Positions 17,201 to 27,422 are shown, counted from the first letter of the stretch. The stretch is DNA of 64,000 nucleotides from an uncultured Prevotella sp. (GCA_944319815.1 CALUEX010000002.1:1-64000); one strand, 5' to 3'. A program made the numbers and translations. Notes: generated by a model from the letters alone, not told the origin.

Positions 17201-17336
17201 CACCCACGTAGGGACGCTCGGTCGGAGCGTCCGGGTAACCATGAAAACATCCAACGGCTGCCATGCGAAACGTCAACGGCTATGTGTTTACGACATTACC
17301 CGGACGCTCAGACCGAGCGTCCCTACGGGTTGGGTG
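17201..17336. repeat. Large nested palindromic element
   Basis: Arms 17207-17238 and 17296-17327 are inverted repeats matching at 31 of 32 positions, with a 57-nt loop. Each arm is itself a palindrome: GGACGCTC and GAGCGTCC around a 5-nt centre. The whole could form a cruciform or a long RNA stem. No ORF is credible inside. A diverged copy lies at 61003-61097. Confidence 0.75.
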
Positions 17337-17407
17337 GCAACATGGCTGATGGCGAAATGCCGTTTTATCGGCATTTATGGGACTAAAATTGAAAAGTCCT
17401 GCACCAG

Positions 17408-17430
17408 TCTTATACCGAACTCACGTTAAA
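17408..17430. mobile_element. Possible IS-end remnant, right of the palindromic element
   Basis: TTATACCGAACTCACGTTAAA is, in reverse, TTTAACGTGAGTTCGGTATAA. It closely matches the end at 58688 (ACACGTGAGGTCGGTATAAG). No transposase sequence is attached. Confidence 0.4.
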
Positions 17431-17490
17431 CATTATACCGCAAGGCAAAAACATGGCATGGCAAAAACCATACCAGATTGCCAGAGTAAA

Positions 17491-17529
17491 CACAAAAAAG
17501 GCCGGCAGATTTTCTCCTGCCGGCCTTTT
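17491..17529 (-). terminator. Terminator of the nuo operon
   Basis: Arms 17496-17508 and 17517-17529 (13 bp, perfect) with an 8-nt loop. On the minus strand the hairpin is followed by TTTTTT. It lies 50 nt after the nuoN stop codon. Confidence 0.9.
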
Positions 17530-17578
17530 CTACTTTACCTTAAATTATTTATACTATACCTTAATACAAACATCGGCG

Positions 17579-19015
17579 TCATGCTGCGCATTCTATCCAG
17601 TCGTAGAAGAAACTGCAAACACCAAACAGGAGTATGCCCGCAGTGCAGATGGCAAGTGCCAGCTTGGTGTTAGCATCGCTCTTGAATGTAGGCAGTGGAG
17701 CATCAGACTTCTTGATGTACATGGCCTTAACGATGAGCAGATAATAGTAAAGGCTCACCACGGTGTTGACCAAGGCTATGAACACGACGAAATAAGTAAG
17801 GGGTGACCCCTGCTGGGCAGCTGCCATGAAGACGAAAAACTTACTGAACATACCGGCGAACGGCGGAATACCTGCCAGTGAGAACAGCGCGAACGTCATA
17901 AGGAGCGAGAGCTTCGGGTTGGTAGAATAGAGACCGTTATATGAGTCCATGTCAGTTGTGCCGCCATTGTTCTCCTCCACCACGCCAATAACGGCGAAGA
18001 CGGCGAGGTTGGCAACAACGTAAACGAGCACGTAGTAAGACAAGGCTGCCACGCCCAAAGAGCTGTTACCGATGACGGCAAGCATGATGTAACCAGCCTG
18101 GGAGATGGAGCTGAAGGCCATGAAGCGCTTGAGGTCCTTCTGACGGATGGCAAAAAGGTTGCCGACGGTGATGGTAAGAACCACGAGAACGTAAAGCACG
18201 TGGGTCCAATACTCGGTAATCGGCGCAAACACCTTCATCAGGATGGCCATAAGCGTAAACGCGGCTGCTCCCTTTGAAACGACGCTGAGATACCCCGTAA
18301 CGGTCGTAGGCGCACCCTGATAGGTATCGGCCGTCCAGAAGTGGAAAGGCACAAGGCTGATTTTGAAGCCAAGGCCACTGAAGAAGAACACCATGCCCAT
18401 GATTATCATCGTGAGGTTCTGCCTGGCCATGAACACTGCGGCGACATCGTCAAAATAAAGTGTGCCGGCAGCCCCGTAAAGGAACGATATGCCATAAAGC
18501 ATCACTCCGCTCGAGAACGTAGCGGTAAGGATGAACTTGGCCGCACCCTCGGCTGAATTATGACGATACTTATCGAGGGCCACAAGGCAGGCCATCGGCA
18601 CGGAAGCCATCTCAAGGCCAAGATAAAACATAAGGAAGTGGCCGGAACTCATCATCATGTTCATACCCAACAACGTGGATATTACAAGCATATAGAATTC
18701 GCCTTCCTTGAAACAAGTGTCAGGACGGCTTAGCCATTTACGGCCCTGTATGAGCACAATAAGTGTGCCTGCCGCCAAAATGGCTTTCATTACATTGACG
18801 GCCGACGTAGTGACATACATCCCGCCAAAAGCTGACGTAGGCTCCTGGGGAACGACTGATACCACGACCTGCACGAGCATCAAGAGACAAACCAGCGGAT
18901 TGAACCACCTGCGCTCGCTCTTGCGCGACGAAGCGAAATCGGCAATGAAGACGATTATGAGGATAGCCATCAACGTGGCTTCCGGAATCATGTTTAAAAA
19001 TTGACTGTAATTCAT
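17579..19015 (-). CDS. nuoN: Complex I membrane subunit NuoN
   Basis: 478 residues, an antiporter-like, proton- or cation-translocating membrane subunit of the complex I type enzyme. The start is ATG 19015 (MNYSQFLNMIPEATLM); a longer frame begins 39 nt upstream but adds a polar, unlikely N-terminus. The protein is hydrophobic throughout, with the family's conserved Lys/His-bearing helices (SLVPFHFWTADTYQGAPTTVTGYL). It is the last gene of the ten-gene nuo operon, 110 nt after nuoM and followed by a strong terminator. The length is normal for NuoN. Confidence 0.95.
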   Translation of the reverse strand: MNYSQFLNMIPEATLMAILIIVFIADFASSRKSERRWFNPLVCLLMLVQVVVSVVPQEPTSAFGGMYVTTSAVNVMKAILAAGTLIVLIQGRKWLSRPDTCFKEGEFYMLVISTLLGMNMMMSSGHFLMFYLGLEMASVPMACLVALDKYRHNSAEGAAKFILTATFSSGVMLYGISFLYGAAGTLYFDDVAAVFMARQNLTMIIMGMVFFFSGLGFKISLVPFHFWTADTYQGAPTTVTGYLSVVSKGAAAFTLMAILMKVFAPITEYWTHVLYVLVVLTITVGNLFAIRQKDLKRFMAFSSISQAGYIMLAVIGNSSLGVAALSYYVLVYVVANLAVFAVIGVVEENNGGTTDMDSYNGLYSTNPKLSLLMTFALFSLAGIPPFAGMFSKFFVFMAAAQQGSPLTYFVVFIALVNTVVSLYYYLLIVKAMYIKKSDAPLPTFKSDANTKLALAICTAGILLFGVCSFFYDWIECAA

Positions 19016-19125
19016 TGTTGTTAATTTTTTAAGTTGACAAGTAACGAGCGACAAAAAGTGTTTGCTTAATCGCCATTTAGCGAACGGACATATCTCCTCG
19101 CCTACTTGTTACTTGCCTGCTGCCA

Positions 19126-20631
19126 TCATATTGCCGCTATAGATGAAACGTTGTTGATATGGTCAAGAATGGGAACCAACGCATTGTCGATGACCTCACT
19201 TGCCCAAAGAGGAGCTATACCAAGACCTGCTACACAGAAAATAAGGCAGCAGACAGCCACACGCTCATCCCACGTTGCATCGGTAAGGGTCTCGTAATGT
19301 GGGTCGGCAACCTTGCCGTACAGGATTTTGCCGACAACACGAAGGATGTAAACCGCCGTCACCACAATACTGGTACAAGCAATGATTGTAGCCGTGCGAT
19401 GGAAGACGTCGTTATTGGCAAACGAACCGACAAAGATTGTCATCTCGGCCACGAAACCGGAGAAGCCCGGCAAACCGAGGTTGGCAAGACCGGCAACGAC
19501 ATAACCTACGCTGAGGAACGGCATGATTTTCATCAGGCCACCAAGCTGGCGCACGTCACGGGTGTGGGTACGGCCATAAATCATACCGATGAGGGCGAAG
19601 AACAATGCCGTCATCAATCCGTGAGAGAGCATCTGGAGAATTGCACCTGTACAAGCCGTCTTTGTCATCATCAACAATGCAAAAAGTACAAGGCCGCAGT
19701 GAGACACTGACGAATAGGCATTGATATACTTCAAGTCGGTCTGGACGCAAGCCGAAAGTGCACCGTAAACAACGGATATGGTCGTAAGAATCAAGAATAT
19801 CCAAGCAAGTTCATGAGCAGCCTCGGGCAAAAGGAACATTGCTATACGGAAACAGCCGTAACCTCCGAGCTTCATGAGCACGCCGGCATGGAGCATAGAC
19901 ACAGCCGTAGGCGCAGAAGCATGGCCGTCAGGACTCCACGTATGGAACGGGAACAATGCACCAAGCACACCGAAACCAATGAACACGAACGGGAAGAACA
20001 CCTTTTGGAGGTCAACCGGGATGTTGTGCATCCTTGCAATTTCAAGCACGTTCATCGTCGTGGCACCACTGCCGAAGTAAATGCCGAGGATGCCAAGGAT
20101 GAGCAGCGCAGAACCGCCCATGAGCATAAGGGTCAGCTTCATGGCCGAATATTCCTTATGGCCGCTGCCCCAAACGCCGATTAGCAAGTACATGGGAATG
20201 AGCGCAACCTCATAGAACATGAACATGGCGAACATATCAATCGTAATGAAGAAACCGTAAACACCGGTGCTCAAGAGCGTAAACCAAAGGAAATATTCCT
20301 TAGTAAGAGGCTTGAGCTGCCATGAGGCGAACGTTCCAGTGAAAACGATTATGCTCGACAAAAGCAACATAACAACTGAAATACCGTCAACTCCGACCGC
20401 GTACTCGATGTTCAAAGGCTTGAACCAAGGTATGCTGTCAGTAAAAAGCATCTCGGCATTGTTGCCCGCTGCACGCATCTGAATGAACGTGACAGTCAAC
20501 CATATTGACAGAAGCAACAGGCAAGACGACCCTGCAACCATCACACCGCGCACCTGATTGAGATTGCGGGCCAGCCAAAGGCCCAGCAACATCAGCGCGG
20601 GAATAACTACAAATAAACTTAATATACTCAT
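19126..20631 (-). CDS. nuoM: Complex I membrane subunit NuoM
   Basis: 501 residues, the second antiporter-like ion-pumping subunit. It carries the family core (FPFHTWSPDGHASAPTAVSM, then LMKLGGYGCFRIAM), in which Lys and Glu residues in broken helices carry ions. It starts 15 nt after the nuoL stop. Polytopic and of normal length. Together with NuoL and NuoN it forms the distal membrane arm. Confidence 0.95.
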   Translation of the reverse strand: MSILSLFVVIPALMLLGLWLARNLNQVRGVMVAGSSCLLLLSIWLTVTFIQMRAAGNNAEMLFTDSIPWFKPLNIEYAVGVDGISVVMLLLSSIIVFTGTFASWQLKPLTKEYFLWFTLLSTGVYGFFITIDMFAMFMFYEVALIPMYLLIGVWGSGHKEYSAMKLTLMLMGGSALLILGILGIYFGSGATTMNVLEIARMHNIPVDLQKVFFPFVFIGFGVLGALFPFHTWSPDGHASAPTAVSMLHAGVLMKLGGYGCFRIAMFLLPEAAHELAWIFLILTTISVVYGALSACVQTDLKYINAYSSVSHCGLVLFALLMMTKTACTGAILQMLSHGLMTALFFALIGMIYGRTHTRDVRQLGGLMKIMPFLSVGYVVAGLANLGLPGFSGFVAEMTIFVGSFANNDVFHRTATIIACTSIVVTAVYILRVVGKILYGKVADPHYETLTDATWDERVAVCCLIFCVAGLGIAPLWASEVIDNALVPILDHINNVSSIAAI

Positions 20632-20646
20632 TTTACCGGTTTTCTT

Positions 20647-22626
20647 TTATAGACATATACATATCAGGACTAATGCAATAGTGCCAGTGAGGAACCACAC
20701 CGCATACTGGCGCACGTCACCGCTCTGCCATCCGCGAATGCTCTCACCACCCTCGTTGGCGCCCCATGCCATGAAGTTCATGGCACCATCGACAACATGG
20801 CGGTCAAACCAAGCCAAAGGACGGCTGACGCAGCGGAAGATAATCTTGTGGGTGACGAACATCCACACTTCGTCAAGATAGAAACGGCGGTAAGCAGCTT
20901 CGTGCAAACGCGGGAACTTCTTGGCCAACATATCAGCGACAGGAGTTTCCTCACCTTTATACATATATGTGGCAAGGGCTATGCCGCAAATGGCAAGAAT
21001 AGTGCTTGACGCAGCCACAACCCAGTTTGTATGTGTACCGAAACCTATGCCGTTAGCCGATACGAACTCACCGAACTCGAAGATGTGCAGCGTTCCGAAA
21101 ATTCCGACAAGCAACGTTATTGCCGACAAGACAATCAAAGGTATCGTCATTGTAGACGGAGCCTCATGTGGCTCATGTGCACCCTCTGCCTTGTGGGTCT
21201 CGTAATAGCTCTTGCCCCAGAATATCGAATAATACAGACGGAACATATAGAATGCCGTCATGGCGGCAATGCCACTCATGATAACGCCCATTACAGGCGA
21301 AAAGTTATAACAAGCCACGAGTATCTCATCCTTTGAGCAGAAACCGGAGAAGAACGGAATGCCGGCAATGGCAAGACAGGAGATAAGGAATGTCCAATGG
21401 GTTATTGGCATATACTTGCGCAAACCACCCATATACATCTTCTCGTTTGAATGCACTGCGTGGATGATACATCCTGCACCGAGGAACAGGCAAGCCTTGA
21501 ACATGGCATGGGTAAACAGATGGTACATTCCTGCCATATATCCAAGTCCGTTAACGTCAGCATACTCTTCAGTCATGGCAACCTTGCCAAGCTCAGGGTC
21601 TGGCATACAAACACCGAGGGCAACGAGCATGAAGCCAATCTGCGAAATCGTAGAGAACGCAAGCACGCGCTTGATGTCACTCTGGCAACAAGCAACAGCA
21701 GCAGCATAAAATGCCGTAAAAGCTGCGATATAAGCAACCCAGTGCAAGGCCTCAGGAGCAAACTCCACAAAAAGCGGAAATAAACTTGCAACAAGATATA
21801 CACCGGCCACAACCATCGTTGCAGCATGAATCAATGCACTGACAGGAGTTGGGCCCTCCATTGCGTCCGGCAACCAAATGTGCAACGGGAACATGGCACT
21901 CTTACCCGCACCACCGATGAACATAAGGAACAATGCTGTAGGCATTATCCAACCTGCCTGCTGGAGCGCACCCATCTGCGCTTCGGGCATAACCGTAAGG
22001 TCATAATTGAACGTTCCGACGTAGAAACTATAGAACAAAATTCCTATAAGGAAGAACAAATCTGCAAAACGTGTAACAATAAATGCCTTTTTAGAAGCTG
22101 CTACAGCTGCGTGTAACGGGTAATAGAAGCCTATCAACAGATATGAACTTACACCCACAAGCTCCCAGAAAAGGTACATCTGGAATATATTGGTAGCAAC
22201 AACCAATCCGAGCATCGACATCGTGAAAAGGCTCAAGAACGCATAATAACGCTGAAAGCCCTTCTCGCCATGCATATATCCAAAAGAATAAATATGCACC
22301 ATGAAGCTAACCGTAGAAATAACGATGAGCATCATTGCCGAAATCGGCGTAATACGAAATCCTATATTAAATGTGAGAAGTTCTGAAAACTTCAGCCAGG
22401 TAATGTCAAACACAGTCTTTGTAGGATAAAGTCCTGTGGCCACATCCCGGCCCTGCACCAAGAAATACTCAAATGCCGTATAATAACACAGCACCGTCAC
22501 GATGGCAAGCGAGCATGTACCGATAAGACCTGCCGTCTTATGCGACATCTTCATGCCGGCCAACCCCAACAATACAAACGTGATTGCAGGCAACAAGAGT
22601 ATCAAAAATACATAACTATAATCCAT
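20647..22626 (-). CDS. nuoL: Complex I membrane subunit NuoL
   Basis: 659 residues, the largest antiporter-like subunit, including the C-terminal extension that forms the long lateral helix in known complexes. Family motifs visible are the helix ending LFWELVGVSSYLLIGF, then GKSAMFPLHIWLPDAMEGPTPVSALIHAATMV-type sequence, then the FSTISQIGFM helix. It starts 6 nt after the nuoK stop. Normal length, no frame disturbance. Confidence 0.95.
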   Translation of the reverse strand: MDYSYVFLILLLPAITFVLLGLAGMKMSHKTAGLIGTCSLAIVTVLCYYTAFEYFLVQGRDVATGLYPTKTVFDITWLKFSELLTFNIGFRITPISAMMLIVISTVSFMVHIYSFGYMHGEKGFQRYYAFLSLFTMSMLGLVVATNIFQMYLFWELVGVSSYLLIGFYYPLHAAVAASKKAFIVTRFADLFFLIGILFYSFYVGTFNYDLTVMPEAQMGALQQAGWIMPTALFLMFIGGAGKSAMFPLHIWLPDAMEGPTPVSALIHAATMVVAGVYLVASLFPLFVEFAPEALHWVAYIAAFTAFYAAAVACCQSDIKRVLAFSTISQIGFMLVALGVCMPDPELGKVAMTEEYADVNGLGYMAGMYHLFTHAMFKACLFLGAGCIIHAVHSNEKMYMGGLRKYMPITHWTFLISCLAIAGIPFFSGFCSKDEILVACYNFSPVMGVIMSGIAAMTAFYMFRLYYSIFWGKSYYETHKAEGAHEPHEAPSTMTIPLIVLSAITLLVGIFGTLHIFEFGEFVSANGIGFGTHTNWVVAASSTILAICGIALATYMYKGEETPVADMLAKKFPRLHEAAYRRFYLDEVWMFVTHKIIFRCVSRPLAWFDRHVVDGAMNFMAWGANEGGESIRGWQSGDVRQYAVWFLTGTIALVLICICL

Positions 22627-22632
22627 AATCCA

Positions 22633-22941
22633 TTAATTTTTCATGTTTTCAATACAGTTCACCTGGTCACTGTGGAAATTACGGTAAACATTAATAATAA
22701 TAGCCACGGCCACGGCTGTCTCCGCCGCACTAACGCCAATACTGAACAACGTGAAGAAGAAACCTTCAAACTGTCCGGGGAAAAGCAGACGGTTAAAAGC
22801 CGCAAAATTAATATCGACAGAATTGAGTATCAATTCCACGGAAATAAGCATGGCTATCAGGTTGCGCCTTGTCACGAAACCGAATACGCCTATGAAAAAT
22901 AAAAGCGCTGAAAGCACAAAGAAATATTCAACTGGTACCAT
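22633..22941 (-). CDS. nuoK: Complex I membrane subunit NuoK
   Basis: 102 residues with three hydrophobic helices. It has the conserved Glu-bearing helix (LIAMLISVELILNSVDINF) and a second Glu in the following helix (SAAETAVAVAIIINVY); both lie in the proton path of NuoK. It is separated by 3 nt from nuoJ and 6 nt from nuoL, so translation is probably coupled. Confidence 0.95.
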   Translation of the reverse strand: MVPVEYFFVLSALLFFIGVFGFVTRRNLIAMLISVELILNSVDINFAAFNRLLFPGQFEGFFFTLFSIGVSAAETAVAVAIIINVYRNFHSDQVNCIENMKN

Positions 22942-22944
22942 AAC

Positions 22945-23466
22945 TTACTTATCCTTTCTTGATATTACAATTCCACCAATAATACATGCCAACAAGAATA
23001 CGGAAATGAACTCGAACGGCAATACATACTGATATTTCTCCGACCCCATAAGCGTATTTCCGATAACGTTCATTGGAACCTCGACGTCAGCCATCTGCAT
23101 TGACATATCGATAAACTTATTCTTGAGGAACACAGCCACAACAGTCACAAGGCCTATAACAGCCATCAAGGCACCAAAAGCCACACGGCTTCCCTTGAAA
23201 CGTTCAACAAGACCTTGAAGTGTTCGCTTGCTGACAAGCTGAATGGCAAAAATATAAATCATCGTTATACCTCCTGCATAAACACTGATTTGGGCTGCAC
23301 CCAAGAATGTATAATCAAGCAGGAAATACAAGCCAGCAACACCTAAGAGAACGAACAGCAGGAAAGTGGCCGCCCTCATTATCCGCTTAGTCATCACACA
23401 CATAACAGCAGAGCCCAGTATGACAACAGCAAGAATAAAAAACATTACCATATTAGCCATATTCAC
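22945..23466 (-). CDS. nuoJ: Complex I membrane subunit NuoJ
   Basis: 173 residues with five predicted transmembrane helices. It includes the family's LDYTFLGAAQISVYAGGITM segment, which contains the pi-bulge helix of NuoJ. It starts 8 nt after the nuoI stop. The start could also be the internal Met4 or Met7, since the first residues (MNMANMVM) contain several Met; I keep the first. Confidence 0.95.
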   Translation of the reverse strand: MNMANMVMFFILAVVILGSAVMCVMTKRIMRAATFLLFVLLGVAGLYFLLDYTFLGAAQISVYAGGITMIYIFAIQLVSKRTLQGLVERFKGSRVAFGALMAVIGLVTVVAVFLKNKFIDMSMQMADVEVPMNVIGNTLMGSEKYQYVLPFEFISVFLLACIIGGIVISRKDK

Positions 23467-23474
23467 GTTCTCCT

Positions 23475-24005
23475 TTATTTTATACCTGTATTGAATTTGC
23501 CTATCTCAAGAGCGGCTCCACCTTCGGTAAGATTTGGCAGAGGTGTCTCGAACTTCTCTTTATTGAGATGCTGAACAAGACTGCCACGGCTGAAAGTGGC
23601 ATTCTCAAAATCATTGACGAACTTTATGGCACCGTGAGGACAAGCATTAACGCACAACTCGCAAAACATACATTCACCCAAGTCATAAATATAGTCTTCA
23701 AGCACTCGTTTCTTTTTGCCGTCTTCAGTCTCAACCATTTTAGATACAATCTTGATTGTACCGTTGGGACAAGCCATCTCGCATAATTTGCAGGCGATAC
23801 ACTTGTTATTGCCTTCTGCGTCTTGCGGCATGATTAACCTACCGCGATGACGAGGCGAAATATGTAGCGTGGTCTTCCTGTTCTCCGGATACTGCTCTGT
23901 CACTTTCTTCGTAAGATATTCACGGAAAGTAACACCCAGACCTGTAGCCAAAGACTTCAGTCCATCTTTTATTCCGCCAAAATATGATTTGTTATTATCT
24001 TCCAT
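23475..24005 (-). CDS. nuoI: Complex I ferredoxin-type subunit NuoI
   Basis: 176 residues with two 4Fe-4S ferredoxin motifs, CIACKLCEMACP and CMFCELCVNACP, that carry electrons to the N2 cluster in NuoB. It sits on the cytoplasmic side of the membrane arm. It starts 39 nt after nuoH ends. As this operon has no NADH-oxidising module, NuoI is probably where an outside electron donor such as ferredoxin delivers electrons; this is inference. Confidence 0.95.
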   Translation of the reverse strand: MEDNNKSYFGGIKDGLKSLATGLGVTFREYLTKKVTEQYPENRKTTLHISPRHRGRLIMPQDAEGNNKCIACKLCEMACPNGTIKIVSKMVETEDGKKKRVLEDYIYDLGECMFCELCVNACPHGAIKFVNDFENATFSRGSLVQHLNKEKFETPLPNLTEGGAALEIGKFNTGIK

Positions 24006-24044
24006 GTGTTAAACGTATTCAATGTTCAAAAACATTTTATCCTT

Positions 24045-25127
24045 TTAGAAATGCCAGCCCAACGCAACGACAATGGTCATTATCACAAGGTTAAGCAAGC
24101 TCAAAGGCATCAGGTACTTCCACTCCAACTTCAATATCTGGTCGATACGCAGGCGCGGATAAGTCCATTTAATCCAAAGCAAAATCCATATAAGGAAGAA
24201 TGTCTTGGCCAAGAACCATACTATACCCGGAATATAATCCATCACAGCATTGAAACCGTCAAGGCCTACAATGTGAAGCGGCATCCAACCTCCAAGGAAC
24301 ACAGTAGAAGCCACACCTGCAATGATGAACAGATTAAGGTACTCTGCAAGGTAGAAGAAGCCGAAGCCCATACCAGAATACTCCGTATGGTAACCTGCCG
24401 TAAGCTCACTCTCAGCCTCAGCCAAGTCGAATGGGCCACGGTTTGCCTCGGCATTACCTGCCACGAGGAACACCAAGAATGCAATGATTGCAGGTATGTG
24501 TCCCTTGAATATCAGCCATCCGTCATTCTGCGACTCAACTATTCCAGAAAGACTCATTGTGCCAGTCAGGGCTACAGCCGTAATAAGGCAAAGGCACAGT
24601 GACATTTCATACGAAATCATCTGCACTGCACCGCGCATAGCCGACACAACCGAATACTTGTTATTTGAGCTCCAACCTGCAAGGAATATTCCAACAACGC
24701 CTATGCTTGAAATAGCAGTGAGAAGGAACACGCCTACATTGAAGTCAAGTATTCCCGCACCTTTATTCCATGGCATGAAAGCAAATGCGCCTACACTCGC
24801 GATGATTACAAGGAAAGGAGCGATAACATACAAAAGTTTGTCTGCCTTGTCTACCGGGAAAATTTCCTTGATGAGCATTTTCAGCACATCGGCAAAAACC
24901 TGGAAGATACCCCACTTACCAACACGCATCGGGCCAAGACGACACTGGAAGAAAGCGCAGACCTTACGTTCCATATATATGAGCGCAATTGCAAGCAAGG
25001 CGTAAGCCACCAAAATCAGTAACCCGACTATAATGCACTCAATAAGGATTGACAAAAAGTTGCCTAACCCAAGTGTATCCCTAAGCAGGCTGTCAAACCA
25101 CGTTGTTACAATACTAAAATCGAACAC
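24045..25127 (-). CDS. nuoH: Complex I membrane subunit NuoH
   Basis: 360 residues, about eight hydrophobic helices. The cytoplasmic loop [17 protein letters not shown] and the acidic loop [25 protein letters not shown], which borders the quinone chamber, are both conserved. It is the link between the redox arm and the ion-pumping arm. It follows nuoCD by 46 nt. Confidence 0.95.
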   Translation of the reverse strand: MFDFSIVTTWFDSLLRDTLGLGNFLSILIECIIVGLLILVAYALLAIALIYMERKVCAFFQCRLGPMRVGKWGIFQVFADVLKMLIKEIFPVDKADKLLYVIAPFLVIIASVGAFAFMPWNKGAGILDFNVGVFLLTAISSIGVVGIFLAGWSSNNKYSVVSAMRGAVQMISYEMSLCLCLITAVALTGTMSLSGIVESQNDGWLIFKGHIPAIIAFLVFLVAGNAEANRGPFDLAEAESELTAGYHTEYSGMGFGFFYLAEYLNLFIIAGVASTVFLGGWMPLHIVGLDGFNAVMDYIPGIVWFLAKTFFLIWILLWIKWTYPRLRIDQILKLEWKYLMPLSLLNLVIMTIVVALGWHF

Positions 25128-25173
25128 TTTTCTTTAAAGTTTAAGTTTATAAAACCAAAGCTAACGCCTTGAA

Positions 25174-26742
25174 TTATCTGTCAATATCAGGTATCACGTA
25201 GTCAAGCGTAGCCCCGATTGAAATCAAGTCGGCAATCTTCTCGCCACGGCAGATTGTGTCCATTGCCGAAACGAGAGGCAAGCCCATCGGACGGAATTTC
25301 AGTCGGCAAGGGCTCTTGCCACCGTCGCTCCTAAGGTAAACGCCGATTTCGCCTCGGCTTCCTTCGCAGCTTGTATACCACGTTCCTTCGGGAACCTTGA
25401 TTATAGGCTTTTGCTTTATATAGAACTCGCCTTCCGGGATATTATCTATCAACTGTTCCAGGATGCGGACGCTCTGGCGCATCTCGTCAAGACGCACTTT
25501 GTAACGGTCAAAGCAGTCGCCGTGGGTATAAGTGATTTCATCAAAGTCTACGTTCCCGTACAAGTCGTAAGGATGGTTTTTCCTAACGTCATTATGCCAG
25601 CCACACGCACGGCCCGTACCTCCGGTACAACCGTATGAAATGGCATCTTCCTTCGACAATACGCCTACGCCCTTGAAACGGTTTTGCAGGATTACGTTAC
25701 CCGTAAAGATGTCGTCATACTCCTTGAACATCGGCTTCACGTATTCGCAAAGTTTCTTGACGTTCTTCACGAAATTCGGGTCGATGTCGGCCTGGCAGCC
25801 ACCTATTCTATAATAGTTCTGGATAAGGCGTCCGCCTGTCGTCTCCTCCATGACGTTGAGCACCTGCTCACGGTCACGCATACCGTAGATGAATGCCGTC
25901 AACGCACCAAGGTCTTGGGCGCAGCAACCAAAGTAAAGCATATGCGAGTCAAGACGCTGGAGCTCGTCCATTATCGTGCGGATGTACTTGATGCGGTCAG
26001 ACAGTTCGATGCCCATACCCTCCTCTATCACCGATACAAGCGCATGGCGGTTCATCATTGCCGAGAGATAGTCAAGACGGTCGGTCAAGGCTAATGTCTG
26101 CGGATAAGTATAGCTCTCGCACATCTTCTCTATGCCGCGATGGATGTAGCCGCAATGAGGATAAATCTTGCGCACATACTCGCCGTCGAGGATTGTCTGA
26201 AGACGCAGCACACCGTGCGTGGCAGGGTGCTGTGGACCGATGTTGATTACGTAGTCGTCGTCGGTAAAGAGCTTGCGCCTCGTTTCCACAAGGCGTCCTT
26301 CATCGTCAAGATTATATTCAACGGTATAATCAGTCTCCGGGTCGTCGTCCAAGGTGTACTGGTTGTTCTCCGGGCTCATGTCATAATCTTTCCTGAACGG
26401 ATAGCCGTTGAAGTCAGACCTAAGATACAGACGGCGCATATCCTTGTTGCCAAGGAACTTTATTCCATAAAAATCATATACCTCGCGCTCCAGGAACTCT
26501 GCTCCTTTCCACAAGTCGCTAACCGTCGGGATGTAAGCGTTGTCCCTGTCGCCATTCACGGCCTTGACGCTCGTGCGTTCATGGGTCTCGGTGTTCTCAA
26601 GGATGTAAACAGCCCCAAGGCCCTCCTCTCCGAAGTCCTCACCCACGATAGTGACGAGGTAATCAAAATGCTTCTCATTCTTGAGTTTTGCCATTTCTGC
26701 GGCAAAATCCTTCAATTCGAATATTTTGTGTTCTAATTTCAT
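25174..26742 (-). CDS. nuoCD: Fused complex I subunit NuoCD
   Basis: 522 residues, NuoC and NuoD joined as in many proteobacteria and Bacteroidota. Residues ~1-135 are NuoC (EREVYDFYGIKFLGNKDMRR). From ~165 the 49-kDa NuoD part begins (INIGPQHPATHGVLRL), including the conserved His and Tyr region around the quinone site and a family-typical C-terminus (DLISIGATLDYVIPDIDR). It starts 11 nt after the nuoB stop. The short linker is acidic. Confidence 0.95.
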   Translation of the reverse strand: MKLEHKIFELKDFAAEMAKLKNEKHFDYLVTIVGEDFGEEGLGAVYILENTETHERTSVKAVNGDRDNAYIPTVSDLWKGAEFLEREVYDFYGIKFLGNKDMRRLYLRSDFNGYPFRKDYDMSPENNQYTLDDDPETDYTVEYNLDDEGRLVETRRKLFTDDDYVINIGPQHPATHGVLRLQTILDGEYVRKIYPHCGYIHRGIEKMCESYTYPQTLALTDRLDYLSAMMNRHALVSVIEEGMGIELSDRIKYIRTIMDELQRLDSHMLYFGCCAQDLGALTAFIYGMRDREQVLNVMEETTGGRLIQNYYRIGGCQADIDPNFVKNVKKLCEYVKPMFKEYDDIFTGNVILQNRFKGVGVLSKEDAISYGCTGGTGRACGWHNDVRKNHPYDLYGNVDFDEITYTHGDCFDRYKVRLDEMRQSVRILEQLIDNIPEGEFYIKQKPIIKVPEGTWYTSCEGSRGEIGVYLRSDGGKSPCRLKFRPMGLPLVSAMDTICRGEKIADLISIGATLDYVIPDIDR

Positions 26743-26753
26743 CGCTTCCTTGA

Positions 26754-27422
26754 TTAAATATTAGATGACGCCGCCGCATTGGTAAGGTTAAGGGACGCAG
26801 CTGCCTCCTTCAACTTTTCCTCGTCGATGTTGCCGTCAACAATTATAGGCTTCTTCTCCTTGTGGTTTACGCCACCAAAGAATTTTTCCACCTTCACTTT
26901 CCTCTGCAACTGCATCATGCCGTAAAGTATGGCTTCCGGGCGTGGAGGGCATCCGGGGATGTAAACATCCACGGGCACAATCTCGCCGATGCCCTTCACT
27001 ACATGGTAGCTACTCTTGAACGGGCCTCCCGATATTGCGCAACCGCCTACGGCCACGACATACTTAGGCTCGGCCATCTGGTCATAAAGGCGCTTGAAAG
27101 CCGGGGCCATCTTATGCGTAATGGTTCCGGCGCACATTATCAAGTCTGCCTGGCGCGGAGAATTTCGAGTAACCTCGAAACCGAAGCGGGCGAAGTCGTA
27201 ACGCGCGCAACCTACGGCCATAAACTCGATACCGCAACAACTCGTGGCAAAGGTCAACGACCACAACGAGTTGCTTCGGCCCCAGTTTATCATGCTGTCA
27301 AGAGAGCCTAACACGACATTAACACCACCCTCGTGAAGTTCGTCTACAATCTTCTCGAGAGATTCATTGTCCTTGAATTCCGAATAAGGAATACTCTTGA
27401 TAACAGGCTTTTTTACTTCCAT
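26754..27422 (-). CDS. nuoB: Complex I subunit NuoB
   Basis: 222 residues carrying the N2 4Fe-4S cluster that passes electrons to quinone. The ligands are visible as [14 protein letters not shown] and [10 protein letters not shown] start at ATG 27422, preceded by AAAGGAG at a good distance; the only earlier in-frame start is TTG at 27443. This makes the gene overlap the end of nuoA by 10 nt. There is a C-terminal extension rich in Lys, Glu and Ala (from ~185), absent from shorter homologues. Confidence 0.93.
   Translation of the reverse strand: MEVKKPVIKSIPYSEFKDNESLEKIVDELHEGGVNVVLGSLDSMINWGRSNSLWSLTFATSCCGIEFMAVGCARYDFARFGFEVTRNSPRQADLIMCAGTITHKMAPAFKRLYDQMAEPKYVVAVGGCAISGGPFKSSYHVVKGIGEIVPVDVYIPGCPPRPEAILYGMMQLQRKVKVEKFFGGVNHKEKKPIIVDGNIDEEKLKEAAASLNLTNAAASSNI

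Noticed and set aside
17201-17336. CRISPR-like array
   Set aside because: There are only two arms in inverted orientation, no regular direct repeats with unique spacers, and no cas genes in the window.
16922-17429. Several short plus-strand frames in the gap between the fimbrial locus and nuo
   Set aside because: They run through repeat copy B and the large palindrome. Their coding potential comes from the repeats.
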